From: Hygrocybe punicea
Taxonomy: Eukaryota > Basidiomycota > Agaricomycetes > Agaricales > Hygrophoraceae
Assembly: GCA_963556145.1 (NCBI GenBank)
Contig: OY744473.1
Span: 2,046,001 to 2,110,000 of the forward strand
Length of the DNA stretch: 64,000 nucleotides
Direction: 5' to 3'
Below the pieces are notes generated by a model that worked only from the letters and a program-made list of their open reading frames with translations, was not told the DNA's origin and did no database searches. Positions 22,724 to 35,800 of this stretch are shown in pieces. Within the stretch, counting starts at the first letter, position 1. Every line of letters begins with the position of its first letter. The translations under genes were made by a program, and so were the position numbers.

Positions 22724-24445
22724 GACCGGAAATATATAACGGACAAGAGACGAGGTGGAGTGTTTTATATTGACGAGATCCGGCCGGAACAGCAATTAGG
22801 TTAGTTGGGTTGGAGACGCCGTACCCTAAATTGACCGTCCACTGGGTTATAACGTTAGGAGGCTAAAAGTTTAGTGGTCAACCTTCCCACCAGAGCTGCT
22901 TGCTAAACTGTGGTGGACCACCCGTAATACGTACAAAATGGCCACGTGTGGAGGCCAATGAGCATAGTGTGGTCCATGCACCACCCTCGGGCGCATTGGG
23001 ATAGCGGAGGATCTCCGTTGTTCGTGAGGAATGTCCAAGCACAATCGGTAGTACAGCATGATCGAGGATTGGTTAGGTTACAGCGCTATTGACATCAGGA
23101 AAACGTGGAGACACAGGGATTTCCAGACAGATCTTATCAACAGATAGCTGACTGATATCATGTGATCTAGTGATATATAAGCTTATCACCATTTAGAACT
23201 CTGATAACAATATTGTCATACTATTCCTGTAGCTATCACATTGATATTTTAAGATCAAGTCATGTAATTCTGACAACAATATTGTCACACTATTCCTGTA
23301 GCTAACACATTGATATTTTAAGATAAAGTCATGTAATTCTGATAACAATATTGTCACACTATTCCTGTAGCTATCACATTGATATTTTAAGATCATGTCA
23401 TGTAATTCTGATAACAATATTGTCACACTATTCCTATAGCTATCACATTGATATTCTAAGATCATGTCATGTAATTCTGATGTTAAGATGATGAATTCTT
23501 CTCAGAGGTATTGCAAGACTGGAATCATTTTGTATGTGGTGATATATTAAAATCTATGCATGGTCACACTGTTGAGATTTGGCATTCCATTGGCAAGTAA
23601 CTATCTTTCTTGTACCTGGAGTCTGTATAAATATGTACACATATGTTGGCACTATTTGGCTGCACACCTGTGGGTTGAACAAAATACAAAATCTTGTTCA
23701 TGTCTCAATTTTTCATCCTTACACTTATATTAAGCATTCAAATTGGACAATAAGACAATAAGTGAGATAAGACAAACTTCCAAGACCTTGAGATAAGATT
23801 AGATAAAATTAATTCTAAGACCTTGAGATAACATCAGATAAATTCCAAGAAGATTTAACATGAGACCATTATAAGATAAGTGAATGAGAAAGACAATGGT
23901 TAAAAGGCAGAATTTTTTCCCCTCCTATTAGTCAATAACAGATATTCTAATATCATTGGTTACCAATGAATACCAGAATTAGTGGTCAAGACATTGTTGG
24001 CAACTAATGCTACATTGACATCAATATGCTTGATGTGATGTATTTTCATCTAGGTAACCATAAATTATCTGAGTTGACCTGGCTGTCATCATAGTGATAC
24101 TGGATGTTACTTATGATGTATCAGATCAGGTCTTATAAGACTTTCTCATTTCATGTTCAATTTCCTGATGGCCTTAGAAGCGCGTTCAAGAGGTGTCGAT
24201 CGGTTGGGACCCCGAACTCATCCGAGCTTTTCCTGTTCCGAGTTCCAGACTGGAGTGTTCCGAGTCAGAACTCCACAATGTAATTGATTTTATTTTGCCA
24301 AATCATGTTATTTCCTTCCCTGAATGTATCTGGATACTAATTTTCAAGTAGAAAATAAACATTCATCGAGCAGAGATTAGTACTTTGCTGCTTAGCATGT
24401 TGTAAAATATTAGCGTAGATTGACATGCAAACCATCAGATCTATA
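22724..24445. other. Repeat-rich intergenic region
   Basis: No gene is seen. It contains a 69-bp tandem repeat (annotated separately), AT-rich sequence and several short direct repeats such as CCTTGAGATAA at about 23788, 23821 and further on. Short open frames (22871-23059, 23579-23761) lack coding character. It probably contains remnants of mobile DNA. Confidence 0.5.
23195..23480. repeat. 69-bp tandem repeat, about four copies
   Basis: The landmark ATGTAATTCTGA recurs at 23262, 23331, 23400 and 23469, exactly 69 bp apart. Units differ at a few positions. As 69 is a multiple of three, the minus strand stays open as a 23-residue repeat over the array, but no gene context supports translation. 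Confidence 0.95.
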
Positions 24446-27400
24446 TCAGATGTCATCTTCCTGGCCATCCTCAATCATCGTCGCATATTCCTCGTAGCTC
24501 GCAAAAGTTGGCAAAGACTTCAACTTCTTCCTCATGCCCTTGTGTTCTCCACTTTCCTCTCGTTTACGCTTTTGACCACCTTCATCCGCATCGTCGACAC
24601 CGTTCCACGCCTCCTCTTCACCCTCTTCGTCAGAACCGTCATATTCGATGAGCCCGTCTGGAATATCCCCGTCTAGCGAAATGAGATCCTCGTCCTCAGA
24701 GCCTTCCGGAAGTATGGCATCGTCGTCGCCATCATGGTCGTTTTCATCTGCTTCATCAATATGAGATTCTGAGGAGAGATCATCCTCTGCGTAATCCGAT
24801 GGAAGCTCGTCACTGTCTTCCGCAAGATCTTCATCGCCTACAGGGGGCAGAGTAGCTTTCATCGCCTGAAGAAATGACACACCACCGTTAGATTTGACCA
24901 AACCACCAATAATACGAATATTCACCTTCCAGATCTCGGCTTCTTCGTCATCACTGTCTTCATCCTCTTGGCCAGCTCCGTCCTCTTCCTTACTCCCTTC
25001 CATGCTTTGGCCACGCTGATCCCCCTCCCTCTCCTCATCCTCGCCGTCATCCAATTCTGAACCCGTTCTCTTCGCAGACTTGGCTCTCTCCATCTCATTC
25101 TTCCTCGAAAAGAATCTATGAAAGAACACCTTTTCAATAGAAAGAAATGCAACTATTAATATTCGACTAAACCGTCAGATGAATCAAAACAAACCTGATC
25201 AACCGGAACATCCTCTACCCTCCTCCTGAAAAACATCTGCCCGTTTACCAGCTCTTCCGCGCCCCCCACCTCTCCTTTAATTAACTTCACCCCCCTACCG
25301 TCCAGGCCGCTAGCTGCAGGCTGCATGGCACTTGTTCCCTTGCCTTTGCCTCCACCCACGTCAGCCCCACCTGTGCCGGATTTGACCTTTTTCGGGTTTT
25401 TGTACACGAATCGGTCGAGAAAGTGGGAAAGCGTATGGAGCGAGAGATCCGCGCTGGCCGTGAGCGGCTGCGACGAGAGTAGCTGACGCGCATAGAGCGA
25501 GATGGTTGGGTGATAATGATTCAGGAGGAGTGTCTGGAATTAATGTATCATCAGTGACATGAATGGGATACGCATAGCAACGTCGCGTACGAGTTCCCAA
25601 ATGGGCGAGGAAGATGCGTGGGCATATTGGGGATCCCGTTTCCGGGGGTCGTAATCTTCATTTGCATTCTCACCGTGCGGGTTCTCTGCCGTGGCAGATC
25701 TTGAGTCTAGCATTGTTCTCAGACCAGGAATTGTGCTAAACAACTGGAGAATAAATCAGTGGTGACGGTTTACGCTGGAGGCGGTCACACACCTCCCCGA
25801 CCAGAAACAGCCCTCCAGCTACGAACTCCGTCCCGCCATTGCCACCGCTTACGAGCACCTGCACGAAACGCCTTACGAACGCCTTCACCCGCTCTTGGCT
25901 GGTATCAGGATCTGCCTTGATTGACTTGAACAATAGGTTGAGATACATTGCCTGTTTTGCTGATGTCGCGAGTCGAGGATCGTACAGGGATGCGTACAGA
26001 GTGCGGTAGTAGCGATCAATAATCGACTTGGACGTTTGGGACGACAAGGCAGAGGAGGAAAGTGATGCTGATATATGCTGGATCAGAACAAGCGCTTGGA
26101 GAGAAATATTAAACGTCGACGTGTGCGTAATCAGGAAGAGGGTGTCGATGTGCTTGTTCAGTCTGTGCCAATCGTCGTTAGCCACAAAAGAGGGTAGACA
26201 CTATTCGCATACCGACTATCGCCTGAATCGATCTTGGCAAAAGGCAATGCACGATTCACACCAGTCAGAATGGCTGAAACAAGTTTCGAGAGTGCGTCCT
26301 CGACCTCTGCGAATCCAGCCGCGCCCTGAATACTCTTCCCTTTCCTTTTCTCTTTTCCTTTGCCGTTATCTAGCACCCGTCCGCTTCTATCTACCCGATG
26401 TTCCTTGACCTCCGTAAAGTTGTCTACGGTTTCTTCGCCCATTTCGCCCACCTTTCCCTCCCCAAGCAACTCCTTGAACATTTCAAAATACACGTGGATG
26501 AGTTGTAGCGCGGCCTCACGATCTCTGGGCGTCAGCACGATCTGGTTGAACGTGATCGTTGCGTAGTATCGCGCATGTGCATTCCCGACGCCTCTCTTCA
26601 CATCTTTAACGCCCGATTTTGATTTTGATTTTGCATTGGGGTCTTCAGAGAAACGGGCGTGTTTGCCCAAGCTGGAGATGGAGACGGCCGGGGTGGAGGA
26701 GGGTGCGTGAGGTCGGAGAACGAGGGCGGTGATTTCACGGACGACAATGAGTTTCATCGAGGGGTGAGATTGGAGCAATTGCAGGATGTAATAGGATGCC
26801 CGTGAGCCAACAGATTTCTCAGTGTCTCCCTACGTCTACGGCTTAAATTTGAAGGTAAGAGAGAAGGGCATATCGTACCAACTTGTTAACGAGAAGACGG
26901 AGGAGATTCTGCTCCTGCTCAGATTTGTCACGGAGGAGGGTAAATATGAGAGTGAGGACTTGGGTGCGAACGTACGGTAGTGGATCGACGGAGAGCATCT
27001 GGAAGGTTGCGGTACAGCGTGCGACGTGGAAGATGGAACACTAATGCCTACCTCTAGTATTTGAAGAATGGAAAAGAAGTGCTTTTTAAGCCAGTCTTCA
27101 AAATGCCATAGCACAAGATGCTGGTCTGTCACCGAAGGGTGAAGCAGGGGCTGATCCCTAAAGTATCTGAACTCGGACGGTCAGTAACAGACTAAGCTCT
27201 CAATGCGGTTGCAGGATTAACTTCAATTTTCGTGGAGGTGCCCCACCACCTACCCACCAATCCACAATACATCTCAATGCCTTTAGACTATCCCCCCTCC
27301 CGCCCTTTCCCTTCCCTCCCCCTGCCATTCCTTTTAGCGACTCCAGCGCCTTCGTGTTATGGAGAGGGCTGCTTTGCACAAGTAACGTTAGCGCGCTGAG

Positions 27401-28083
27401 TTTGTCCGAGAGTGTTCCAGATTTCAGGATCCTCTGCAGGAACGAGGCTTCGGATGAAGAAGAATTAGATAAGGATGATCGTTGGAAAGTTTGAATGTCG
27501 GAGTCGTGGAGGGACGATGCGCGGGCGGAAAGGGCGGCGAGTTTGTCTGGCGTACAAGCCGCAGGTTGCGCTGGTGGAACTAGTTTTGGTAGTGATTCGT
27601 ACCACTGGGCAGTGGGCTGGATGACGAAGTGGGATTTCGTATTTATTGAGAGTTTGGTGGACAATATCGGGTTAACATTGGAAGTCTCGGGCATCGACTC
27701 TGTCTTTAGGTCACAACTGATTCTTGATTTCTTCCCGACCTGGTGGGACTCTTCTGCCTCTGACTTGACCTTTATGTCGACGTGACGTCGCTTTCCCTTA
27801 AGTTTGGAGATGAATCTTGAGACGTCCTTTGAAAGCGCAGGCTTCGAAAATAACTCTATGAGCTGAAAAAAAAAAGACATGAACAGGGACAATTCACGTC
27901 TTCCTTCAAGGTCCCAGATATTGAAACGACGTGTTGGGTGTCCTTTACGAGTACATTGTCGTCTTCATTTCCACCTAGAGCGATCACTTGATCTTCCAGA
28001 ACCACCTTTCTGGAGGTATTCCCACTGCTAGTAGGTTTTCGATGTTTTTTCGTGCTGAGGCCTGTGGATCTGATATTAGGCAT
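24446..28083 (-). CDS. MAK21: Ribosome-assembly factor Mak21/Noc1 (CEBPZ homologue)
   Basis: Mak21/Noc1 acts with Noc2 in the nucleolus on early pre-60S particles. The N-terminus MPNIRSTGLSTKKHRKPTSS (28083) is basic. Next come LIELFSKPALSKDVSRFISK, QWYESLPKL and a long helical region (27700-25800) with LYDPRLATSAKQAMYLNLLF and RRFVQVLVSGGNGG, the CBF/Mak21 domain. The hallmarks YDPRKRDPQYAHASSSPIWE (about 25660-25600) and FLDRFVYKNPKKVK (about 25420-25380) follow. The C-terminus is highly acidic (25080-24600) and ends SLPTFASYEEYATMIEDG, a typical Noc1 tail. Seven or more introns are implied. Length and motif order fit the family, and the gene looks intact. Confidence 0.92.
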
Positions 28084-28375
28084 TATGGCACGTGACTACT
28101 AGTACTTGGCCCTCTGCCTCTATAAATTCCAACTGCGGTAGGGTTCCTGTTCATCGGGTTCCAAATCAACGACACCATACAACTAATATGTCCCACAACT
28201 ATAGTATTCGGAGGGTAGTCTGAAATCACCCCGAGAAAACTCTGAACCCCACTCGTGCTGTTGACACGGAATGAACTTGCAACGTATTTAGTATTCGTGT
28301 ATGGTACATCAATGACATGCTGATTTGAGAGTGTGTAGTACAAGAATGCTGCCCCTGGAGATATCAGTGGAAAGG

Positions 28376-30291
28376 TTACACGTTGAACGTGAGGTCTTGA
28401 TTATTGGGTGGCAGATGTGTTTGGGCATGCATAAGATTTGGTTGAAAGGGACTGGTTGTGCCTCCTTCCACCGACTCAGTCAATCTCAGACTGACAGGTG
28501 CTTCCGACATCATGGTCATGGTGCTGGGGGACTGAGGGGGGAGTTCAGGTTGCACAAATTGCAACGGGACTAGTGTTGGGTCAAATAGTGGGCGATCGAT
28601 TTGCCTGGCGTGGAGTATGATGCGACACGAGAGTAGGCTATGCATCACTCGTTGGAATCTGCAAGGAATGATGAGTAAGGTATGTGTTTTTGGAGAGACT
28701 AGGAACAGACGTAGTGACGAGATCCTGATATTCGACCTGAAATGATGGCAGATATCAGCTTGCTCCATTCCACAAAAACAAAACAACGAACGGGACCCAA
28801 ACTAAGGACCAGGACGTTGGAGAGAGATATTACTGCGCGTCTTAATGAGAAGAAATTCGTTGGATTTGTATCGTTTCACACTCACAGAATAGGCAGAAAT
28901 AGAAGAGAATTCCATCTCTGTACAGGGTGATGACCAATGGACTTGCGGAACCTCTGAAATTCTTGTACCCTCGGTATGTTGTCATGCCCACGATGACTTG
29001 AGGGATTCCATTGTCTTCGATAAGGATGATTCGTGAGGAGTGGTATTAGAACTTACCAGTCTCGAATACAATCAGCATCACGAAATTGAAAAATATGATT
29101 GGGGTGCCACCTGCAATATAGCAGCCAGTGAACGACGGATAAGGAGGGGGGAGGGCTTCCAGATGCACATTTCAGCCTCATCCCACGTCTTGCTGCGTTA
29201 TAATTACTCACCTATGATAGAACGGAGGAAAATTGCTGTGATGACTAGAGATGGAACAAAGAAAACCTGACATAAGGTTGTTGAATGAAAATATTTCGGA
29301 CTGAGAAAAAGATACCCACCGTCAAGAGCAACAACAACCCATACAAGACCTTTCTACTTCTAGACCACAATGCAAAGGTACGTAATACAAGGATCACTAA
29401 AGCGAAAAATAAATGAAGCATTGAGATCTGAAAGGCAAGGAAAAGCCGAGCCAGAAAGGAGTTGCTTACACTCCGCGATGCCGATTCCAAGTATAGTAAA
29501 CCCTGGTGTGTTTGATGCAGTTAGTGTGGGGGTGCACTGGCCACAGCCGTCTCATAAGAACAGTTACGAACAACTCAGGACATTGTTCACAGGCAAACAG
29601 TACTAGATTAGGGAGCATCGTTGACAAATGACACTCAGATTCGCGAGGACCAGCATAACTCACCTGGATTGGTAAGCGGGGAGCGACGCCGCCTACAACA
29701 GACAAGCTAATGCATCAGAAACCAGATCGTCTCTGTAAAAGAAGTTCATCACATGTCACTTACCAAACACTGTCAGAGCGACATCGACGAATGTAGGGTA
29801 TCGGGAAAGAAAGTATAGGATCTTCATAACGTTGAACTTTGAGGTCCAGACCAAACGGACCTAATAATTATAGAAAAGGCACGTCCCAAAGACAAACAAT
29901 TCAATTTTCCAGACGAGTACAGAGTCGCCAAGAACGACGAACCTCGTCTGCTAGTGTAAGACAGTAATCGTATGTCTGTCGAGCCAAATCAATGACACGG
30001 ATGAGACAAAGGGGTAAAACTGGACCGACTAACCAATAACGCCATACTGGCAACTTCGCGAACGACATGATCAGATCGACGTTGTACGCAAGGCCTGTGC
30101 GCCTGTGCAACGGATAAAAAACAGAACGCACCCACGACATACTAGCAAGCCAGACAGATAGAACAAAAAAAAAGTCAGTCAAGTAAACGCAAGCAATTGG
30201 GGTGACTTGTTACTACATTGACTGTCTGAAGACGTCCAACGGAGGCCACGTTAATCGACTCAGTGTCCTCTAAAGTTCTGAAGCCGGGCAT
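28376..30291 (-). CDS. DUF6533-family membrane protein, copy A
   Basis: Many short exons run from 30291, starting MPGFRTLEDTESINVASVGR, to a stop at 28376. Exons at about 29945-29915 and 29862-29765 join TYDYCLTLADE to VRLVWTSKFNVMKILYFLSR and YPTFVDVALTVFG, the defining signature of basidiomycete DUF6533 proteins. Hydrophobic segments downstream fit a seven-helix membrane protein of unknown function. The last exon carries the cytoplasmic tail (RVMHSLLSCRIILHARQIDR). Copy B at 45377-47149 is about 96% identical across exons and introns around 29640-29870, so the two arose by recent duplication. The tails differ: copy A continues for more than 60 residues past the shared Pro-rich segment. Confidence 0.8.
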
Positions 30292-30713
30292 GATCAACGC
30301 AGGGAAGCGAAGGTTTTGTTTGGCAAGGTGGGGAGATCGGATGACTATAAGTACTCGTTAGTTAATTATCGAGTTGCACAGCCAGGTTTCACAATCACCG
30401 AGAACTGTAAATTTGAATGATGCTGCTTCCTTCCCCGCTCCAGCGCAGACTGGAATTTCCAACAAGCCAGTTGCTTCCTGAGCTCGCCAGTGGAACCAAA
30501 CGAGCTTGCAAAAGGCTCTTTGCCAAAGAAAGGATATTGAGCGTAAGAGGCCTAACCCCTGGCACATGATACGAAAGACACCGAACAAACGATGGATGAT
30601 CGCATCTGCAAGGTTTGACAGAGTACACGACGGAACGGGTGTAACGGGCCAGTGGCGGTTGGGACAGGACGCGGAGAAGCAACAACCTCCGCCATCAAAA
30701 TCGCTTACATACT
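30292..30713. other. Upstream region of copy A, truncated by a mariner-like element
   Basis: A 404-nt minus-strand open frame spans most of this stretch (30358-30762) but runs into the transposon end, and it has no recognisable motif. No gene is called. Confidence 0.4.
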
Positions 30714-30715
30714 TA

Positions 30716-32457
30716 CAGTCGGTTGCATAAAGATTGAGAAACATAAAGATTGAGAAACACAATCCGCAAAAACTTGTTTGTCTAAGCTTGCCATAACCTT
30801 AATTTAGCAATTTGTCACGATTGGTCACACATTGTCACAGATCAGTCACAGCATCTTATCAGTACAGTGCTCAAAATACCACAAGATCTGTCTCAGTGTC
30901 TGCACATGGGCCAGTCCAGCACTACAAAGGTGAGCTTCAAGTACAGACTCCCCAGTGTTAATCATCAATGCCCCTCACTGGCACTCCAGTTGAGAACATG
31001 CCCACTGGCCCCACTCAGGTGACTCACACTACTCTCATTCCCAAAACCCACTCTCACCTGCTCGTTAGAGGGGATTTCCTCCGCTGTACATCTGAAATGA
31101 TAAGGAGAATGTGCTGAGCTGCCCTCTGATGGTTGGCTCAACGATCCAAGTTGGATTGGTAAGTTCTTCTTTTATTTTCGTCATTATATCACTGAGATAA
31201 CTCTGTTATGTAGCATAAATCCACCTAAATTTTATTGTACCAGACAGGACATTGAGGCCAATCTCATTGCTGCCAGCTGCCCTGTCCCACCCAACATTTT
31301 CCCCCCTCTTCAACCAGCCGCCCAAGCTCCTTTCATGCATGGAGAAAATTAGCCTTGGTGGTTGGGTCCGATGGTTAACCAGTTGGCCAGTGAAAGGGTG
31401 CACTGCGGTAATGTGAACGGAATCAAATACCAACTCTACCACAGTGTTGTACAAATTCTGAGGGGTTCAATCTCAATCCAAAAGGTTAATAAAAATACTC
31501 AGAGGTGCTCTGGATAGTGGCGATGATGTTTCTGATGTGTGCGATGTGTGCGATGTGCGCGGTGTGCGAAACAGTCGGCGATGTTTTCGGCGTATATGTA
31601 GCACTTTATAGAAGGAACACAAAGTTTAATAGAGCACAGCAGAGCTATCGCATGGACAGTGCAGTAAAGAGGTGATATGATAGACTGGAACAGGGGGTAT
31701 ACAAGACGTCTCTCTAGTATGTAAACTATAGGGGGTATTTATGTGAAGTTGGTTGTTAGGACAATAAAGGGTGAAGAAGGCAAGACAAATAGACGGTGCG
31801 CGATGGAACTATGGTGCAATAGGGATGAAATGGAACTGAAATGAAGGGTATAGCACCATGCGAAGCAATTTCCAAAATATCTAGAGGATAGGAGCTATAA
31901 TGTTTGAAATAAGTGAAACATGTTGCATAAAGACTTCCCTGGAACCGGAACGGAATCAGAATGGAATAGGGTGAATGGTATAAGCGTGGATGATGTTGGG
32001 GAGGCTCGAAATATGTTTCTGAAGGGGCCGAAGAGCTCCGAAGAAAATCGCCGTAATGTCAAATTATCGCCTGTATTGCACGCATATTGCAGTCGCATCG
32101 CAATGGAGATACATATAAATTGGGATGTTTCGCAGTGAATCGCAGCATGTCGAGGCTAGAATAGGTCCAATAGAATGTTTCCATGCTTAGGGACATGCGC
32201 TGTGTATCACTGGTGTCTTCATAGTATTGGATAACTCTGTACTACAGAGTAGTATATGGTACTCTGACTACATCCTACAAGGTTCATGATTTCTCCAGCC
32301 ATACAGTCTTCTTGGCGCCAGGCCACACTCAGTGAAGTCAATACTGATGTCAACAATATCAAGTGGGACTAAGGGAAAAGTCATGCCAGACCCTATTGCA
32401 AACTTAGACAAACAAGTTTTTGTGGATTGTGTTTCTCAATCTTTATGCAACCAACTG
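30716..32457. mobile_element. Non-autonomous Tc1/mariner-like element with TA target duplication
   Basis: Inverted ends begin CAGTCGGTTGCATAAAG (30716, inward) and CAGTTGGTTGCATAAAG (complement, ending 32457). Similarity continues for about 55 bp through an AACTTGTTTGTCTAAG block. Both ends abut TA dinucleotides (30714-30715 and 32458-32459). The CAGT start and TA duplication are typical of Tc1/mariner. The left end has a 17-bp internal duplication (ATAAAGATTGAGAAACA repeated). The 1.7-kb interior has no transposase-like frame. A third copy of the same terminus, 26 bp only, lies at 48571-48596. Confidence 0.85.
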
Positions 32458-32469
32458 TACCTAATCCCC

Positions 32470-32588
32470 AGTTTCGGTTCGTCGCAGTGGAAAATGTCAA
32501 AGATTTCTTAACGATTGAATAGCATATCTTAAGATTTGATAATGGACTGGACGAGTTAATAGAAAGTTGTGTCTCCTAATCCACCACA
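32470..32588. repeat. Left copy of a roughly 120-bp direct repeat bracketing the transposon block
   Basis: This sequence reappears in the same orientation at about 45195-45312, with shared blocks such as TCAAAGATTTCTTAA, AAGATTTGATAATGGA and GTCTCCTAATCCAC. The right copy lies just beyond the 3' end of DUF6533 copy B. The left copy may be the 3' flank of a further duplicated unit that is now lost. Confidence 0.65.
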
Positions 32589-32810
32589 CAGGAGACAGAT
32601 GAGGGTTTTTTGTGCTCAAATAATACACATTTTAAAACTATTTGCATTGTTATCTTGCTTGTGAAAATATTGAGGAAAATAATGTTATTTAAATGCGGTA
32701 TTCATACAGAAAATAGTGCATGCAGAAAATACAATTATTTAGGCATTTATTGTTTTCATTATTGCGTACATGTATTCGGAAGAAAGAAAATGCATCAGGA
32801 AAACCTTAGC
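32589..32810 (+). repeat. Left arm of a distant inverted repeat (partner 44185-44402)
   Basis: Reading inward, this begins CAGGAGACAGATGAGG and the partner begins CAGGAGACGGATGAGG. Homology runs for about 220 bp (shared blocks TGTGAAAATATTG, TATTCATACAGAAAATAGTGCAT, ACATGTATTC) with clear divergence. Both arms have ACA immediately outside, a possible 3-bp target duplication. They may be the ends of an old 11.8-kb DNA transposon into which the Copia element later inserted. Confidence 0.55.
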
Positions 32811-35800
32811 CGACACTTTACCACATTTACTACAGTTTATCCGTTTACCGGTATACCAACTTCACTTATTCAAGGCTTAACCATAAGTAGGAGGTCTGAG
32901 AACAAAATAACATTATAGGCAAGATTTTTATCTAATAATTCGAGATCTGACAGATATATATTTAATTTCATACTACTAAGAGCGTAAAAATGTAACAAGC
33001 TGCGATATTGGTAAAAAGAAATTACACCCACTGCCACTCAATTGTTGTGCAGAAATGATAAGTCTACAAAGTATCCTCCTGCATCAGGCACGTAGATGTA
33101 CCAGAAGAAGCCTCGGGTGACAGATTGAGAGGCGGTGTGGTGTGCTCCCTCAAGTTGGCTGTGGTCAAGTCTTGGTGGCTGCTAGGGCCTGCGAGAGTTG
33201 GGTGGATGTAGCTGGGTCCAGCAGCAGGTTGTGGCAAGATTGCAAAGGTATGGTGGCTGTAATTGGTGACAGGTTGCGGGACTGCAAAGGAGGTATGATG
33301 GTAAGCAGAGAAGTCATCTGTCAATCCGCTGGCAACAGGTTGTGGGACCATGTAGGTATGGTGGCTGGGGGTGAAGCGCTCTGCATTTGTCAATCCATTG
33401 GTGTGATGTCAAAGATGAGAGGGGAGTTGTATAGAATAGTCAATATTTGACCACTGTGTGTTACTGCTCTCTACAGCTGCAAAGCATCTCTGTAAAGCAT
33501 TTTTAACGATAAGAGAACTATACAGCTGAAATATTGACTTACCGGCCATTCCAAGCAATATTCTAACACATGATGTCCAGGAAATACATGTAATATTCAC
33601 TTGCCATCAAGTCATTGAGTTCCACCCTGTAGGTGTTATATACAGCCTGGTAATTTTCTTTTAAAAATTCGATCTCCTGGTGTACACCAGTGGCCCACTC
33701 ATAAAATGCATTCAACAACTGTGTAAAGCAAAGATTTTTAGTCATGGACATTTTACCGCCATTCCTCCCAGGGCCATGGCATTAATAGGGAACTTAGGTA
33801 TAAAAGAACTGGTGTACCATCAGGCCGGACTGTTAGACATCTCGAAAAAGGCCCGCTGCAGGTATCATAGAAAATCTGGATGGTTCCAGTATGCCTTATG
33901 GCCCTATTTAAAATATTCAGAATGTAATGATAGAAGTGTTTACATTTACCTCAAAGTCGAGACCGATGTAGATGTGGGTTTGGGGTGGCTTCAGAACAAT
34001 AAGATCCTAACCTGAGGGGTGTCAGTGTAGAAGTGATGGTGGATAAGTCAGTGTTGGGAATAGTAGTAAAAAGTGGAAACGGAAGTAAAAATGTAAGCCG
34101 CTGTGTAAAACTAGACTTGTTTAGTGGGCCAGTGCTGCGCATGGCATGAACGAGTTCTTTTTTTCCCCTCCTCACTTTCATCATAGCAACCTCTCACCAT
34201 AGCAACATAAAAATAGAAGAAAAAACCTGCATAGCATGTCTCAACTTCCTCTCCCACTGTCATGTCTTCTTTGCTTCATCATTATGCAATACTCTCAGCC
34301 AAAAAAGAGAGCAACATAATACATCAACTGTCAAATACAACTGTCTTTAAACAGTATGATAACAATTGACTTACATTTGCTAAACCCTACTTCTCCATAA
34401 CCTTGCTGCACAACAGATGATAACATGAAGACAGCTGTGCTTGAGTGGGCCAATGTTGCATATGGCATGAACAAAGTCTTGTTTCTGTTATTGAATTTTT
34501 ATTTGTATGATTATTACAAACATCAATAAGTGATTTTGCTTGAAATATATAATTAGTATATAATATATACAGCGATATCACATTGAATTATATGTTTTAA
34601 GTAAAAATATCATTATATCATCCGAGTTACACTAATTTCTGCTTATATGGCTGATATTTCCATATATAGTAATGGTGGTCACATGTGACTATGTCTCCTG
34701 TGATCACCTTGAAATTTAGGATATATGGTATAAAATTACCTTATATGGTTAGACTGGTCACATGTGACTATCACCATTGCGATCAGCAAAAAATTTGCTA
34801 TACAATATCAGAAATTGCCTTATATGGTTAGAGTGGTCACATGTGACCCGAAATGATAATATTAGGCAGCAGTTCAATTTTCAGCTGAATCTGATAAGAA
34901 TTAAGGCCAGGATAAATATTTTGAATATAATTGTATTTGTGTAATGAATATGATGAGCAGTATGTGATTTAGCATATATTATGCAAAATTACCATATATA
35001 GTTAGACTGGTCACATGTGACTGTTACCATTGTGATCAGCAAAAAATTTGGTATATAATATCAAAAAGTACCTTATATGGTTAGACTGGTCACATGTGAC
35101 TGTCACACCTTGCCCGAAATGTTTATATTAGTCAGCAGTTCAATTTTCAGCTAATTCCGATGAGAACTGAAGGGTGTATGAATATTTTGAATATAATTGG
35201 GAGGTAATTTGTCTTGTGTAAGACATCCCATATTTGGATGCTTATGTAAGCCACTCCAAACATGGCCCAGATTTTATGTTACATTCCAACATAAGAAGTA
35301 GATTCATATCTCTTGCCCAAAAAAAATTTCTCTATAGGCGATGCAAAAACATTAATGAATGAATGAATGAATTAATTAATTACGAACCTTCACTGAACCA
35401 GGTCTGATAAAGAACGAGTCTTTTAATAAATTAAAAGAACTCGTAACAAATAACGATGAATCCGGTGATGAACGGAGTGAAAGTGGATAAATAACAATGA
35501 ACCCAACAATGCCGACAATGTCGGGTATGGCGGGTTGGGTTGGGTTGGGTTGGAAACGATGAACGAATAATGGAACTATGATAAAGACGACGAGGTCAAC
35601 TACGAAAAGCTAAGGGTCTACGAGGATGAGCATTTGAAGGGATTAAAAGATGCTTCTGACTACATGGAAACGGGGACTAAGGGTATCTTTTTTTTTGTAT
35701 GGTCATTGGGGACCATTTTTATAGTACATGAGTGAGTAGTCTACTTTTGGACATGTCTACTTCAGCCGATAGAAACTACAAAGAGAAGTTGGAAAGGGGA

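Noticed and set aside
23195..23480. CRISPR-like repeat array
   Set aside because: The 69-bp units are head-to-tail with no variable spacer.
35526..35550. Telomere-like GGGTT repeats
   Set aside because: Only about four units in an interior region; typical fungal telomeres are longer TTAGGG arrays.
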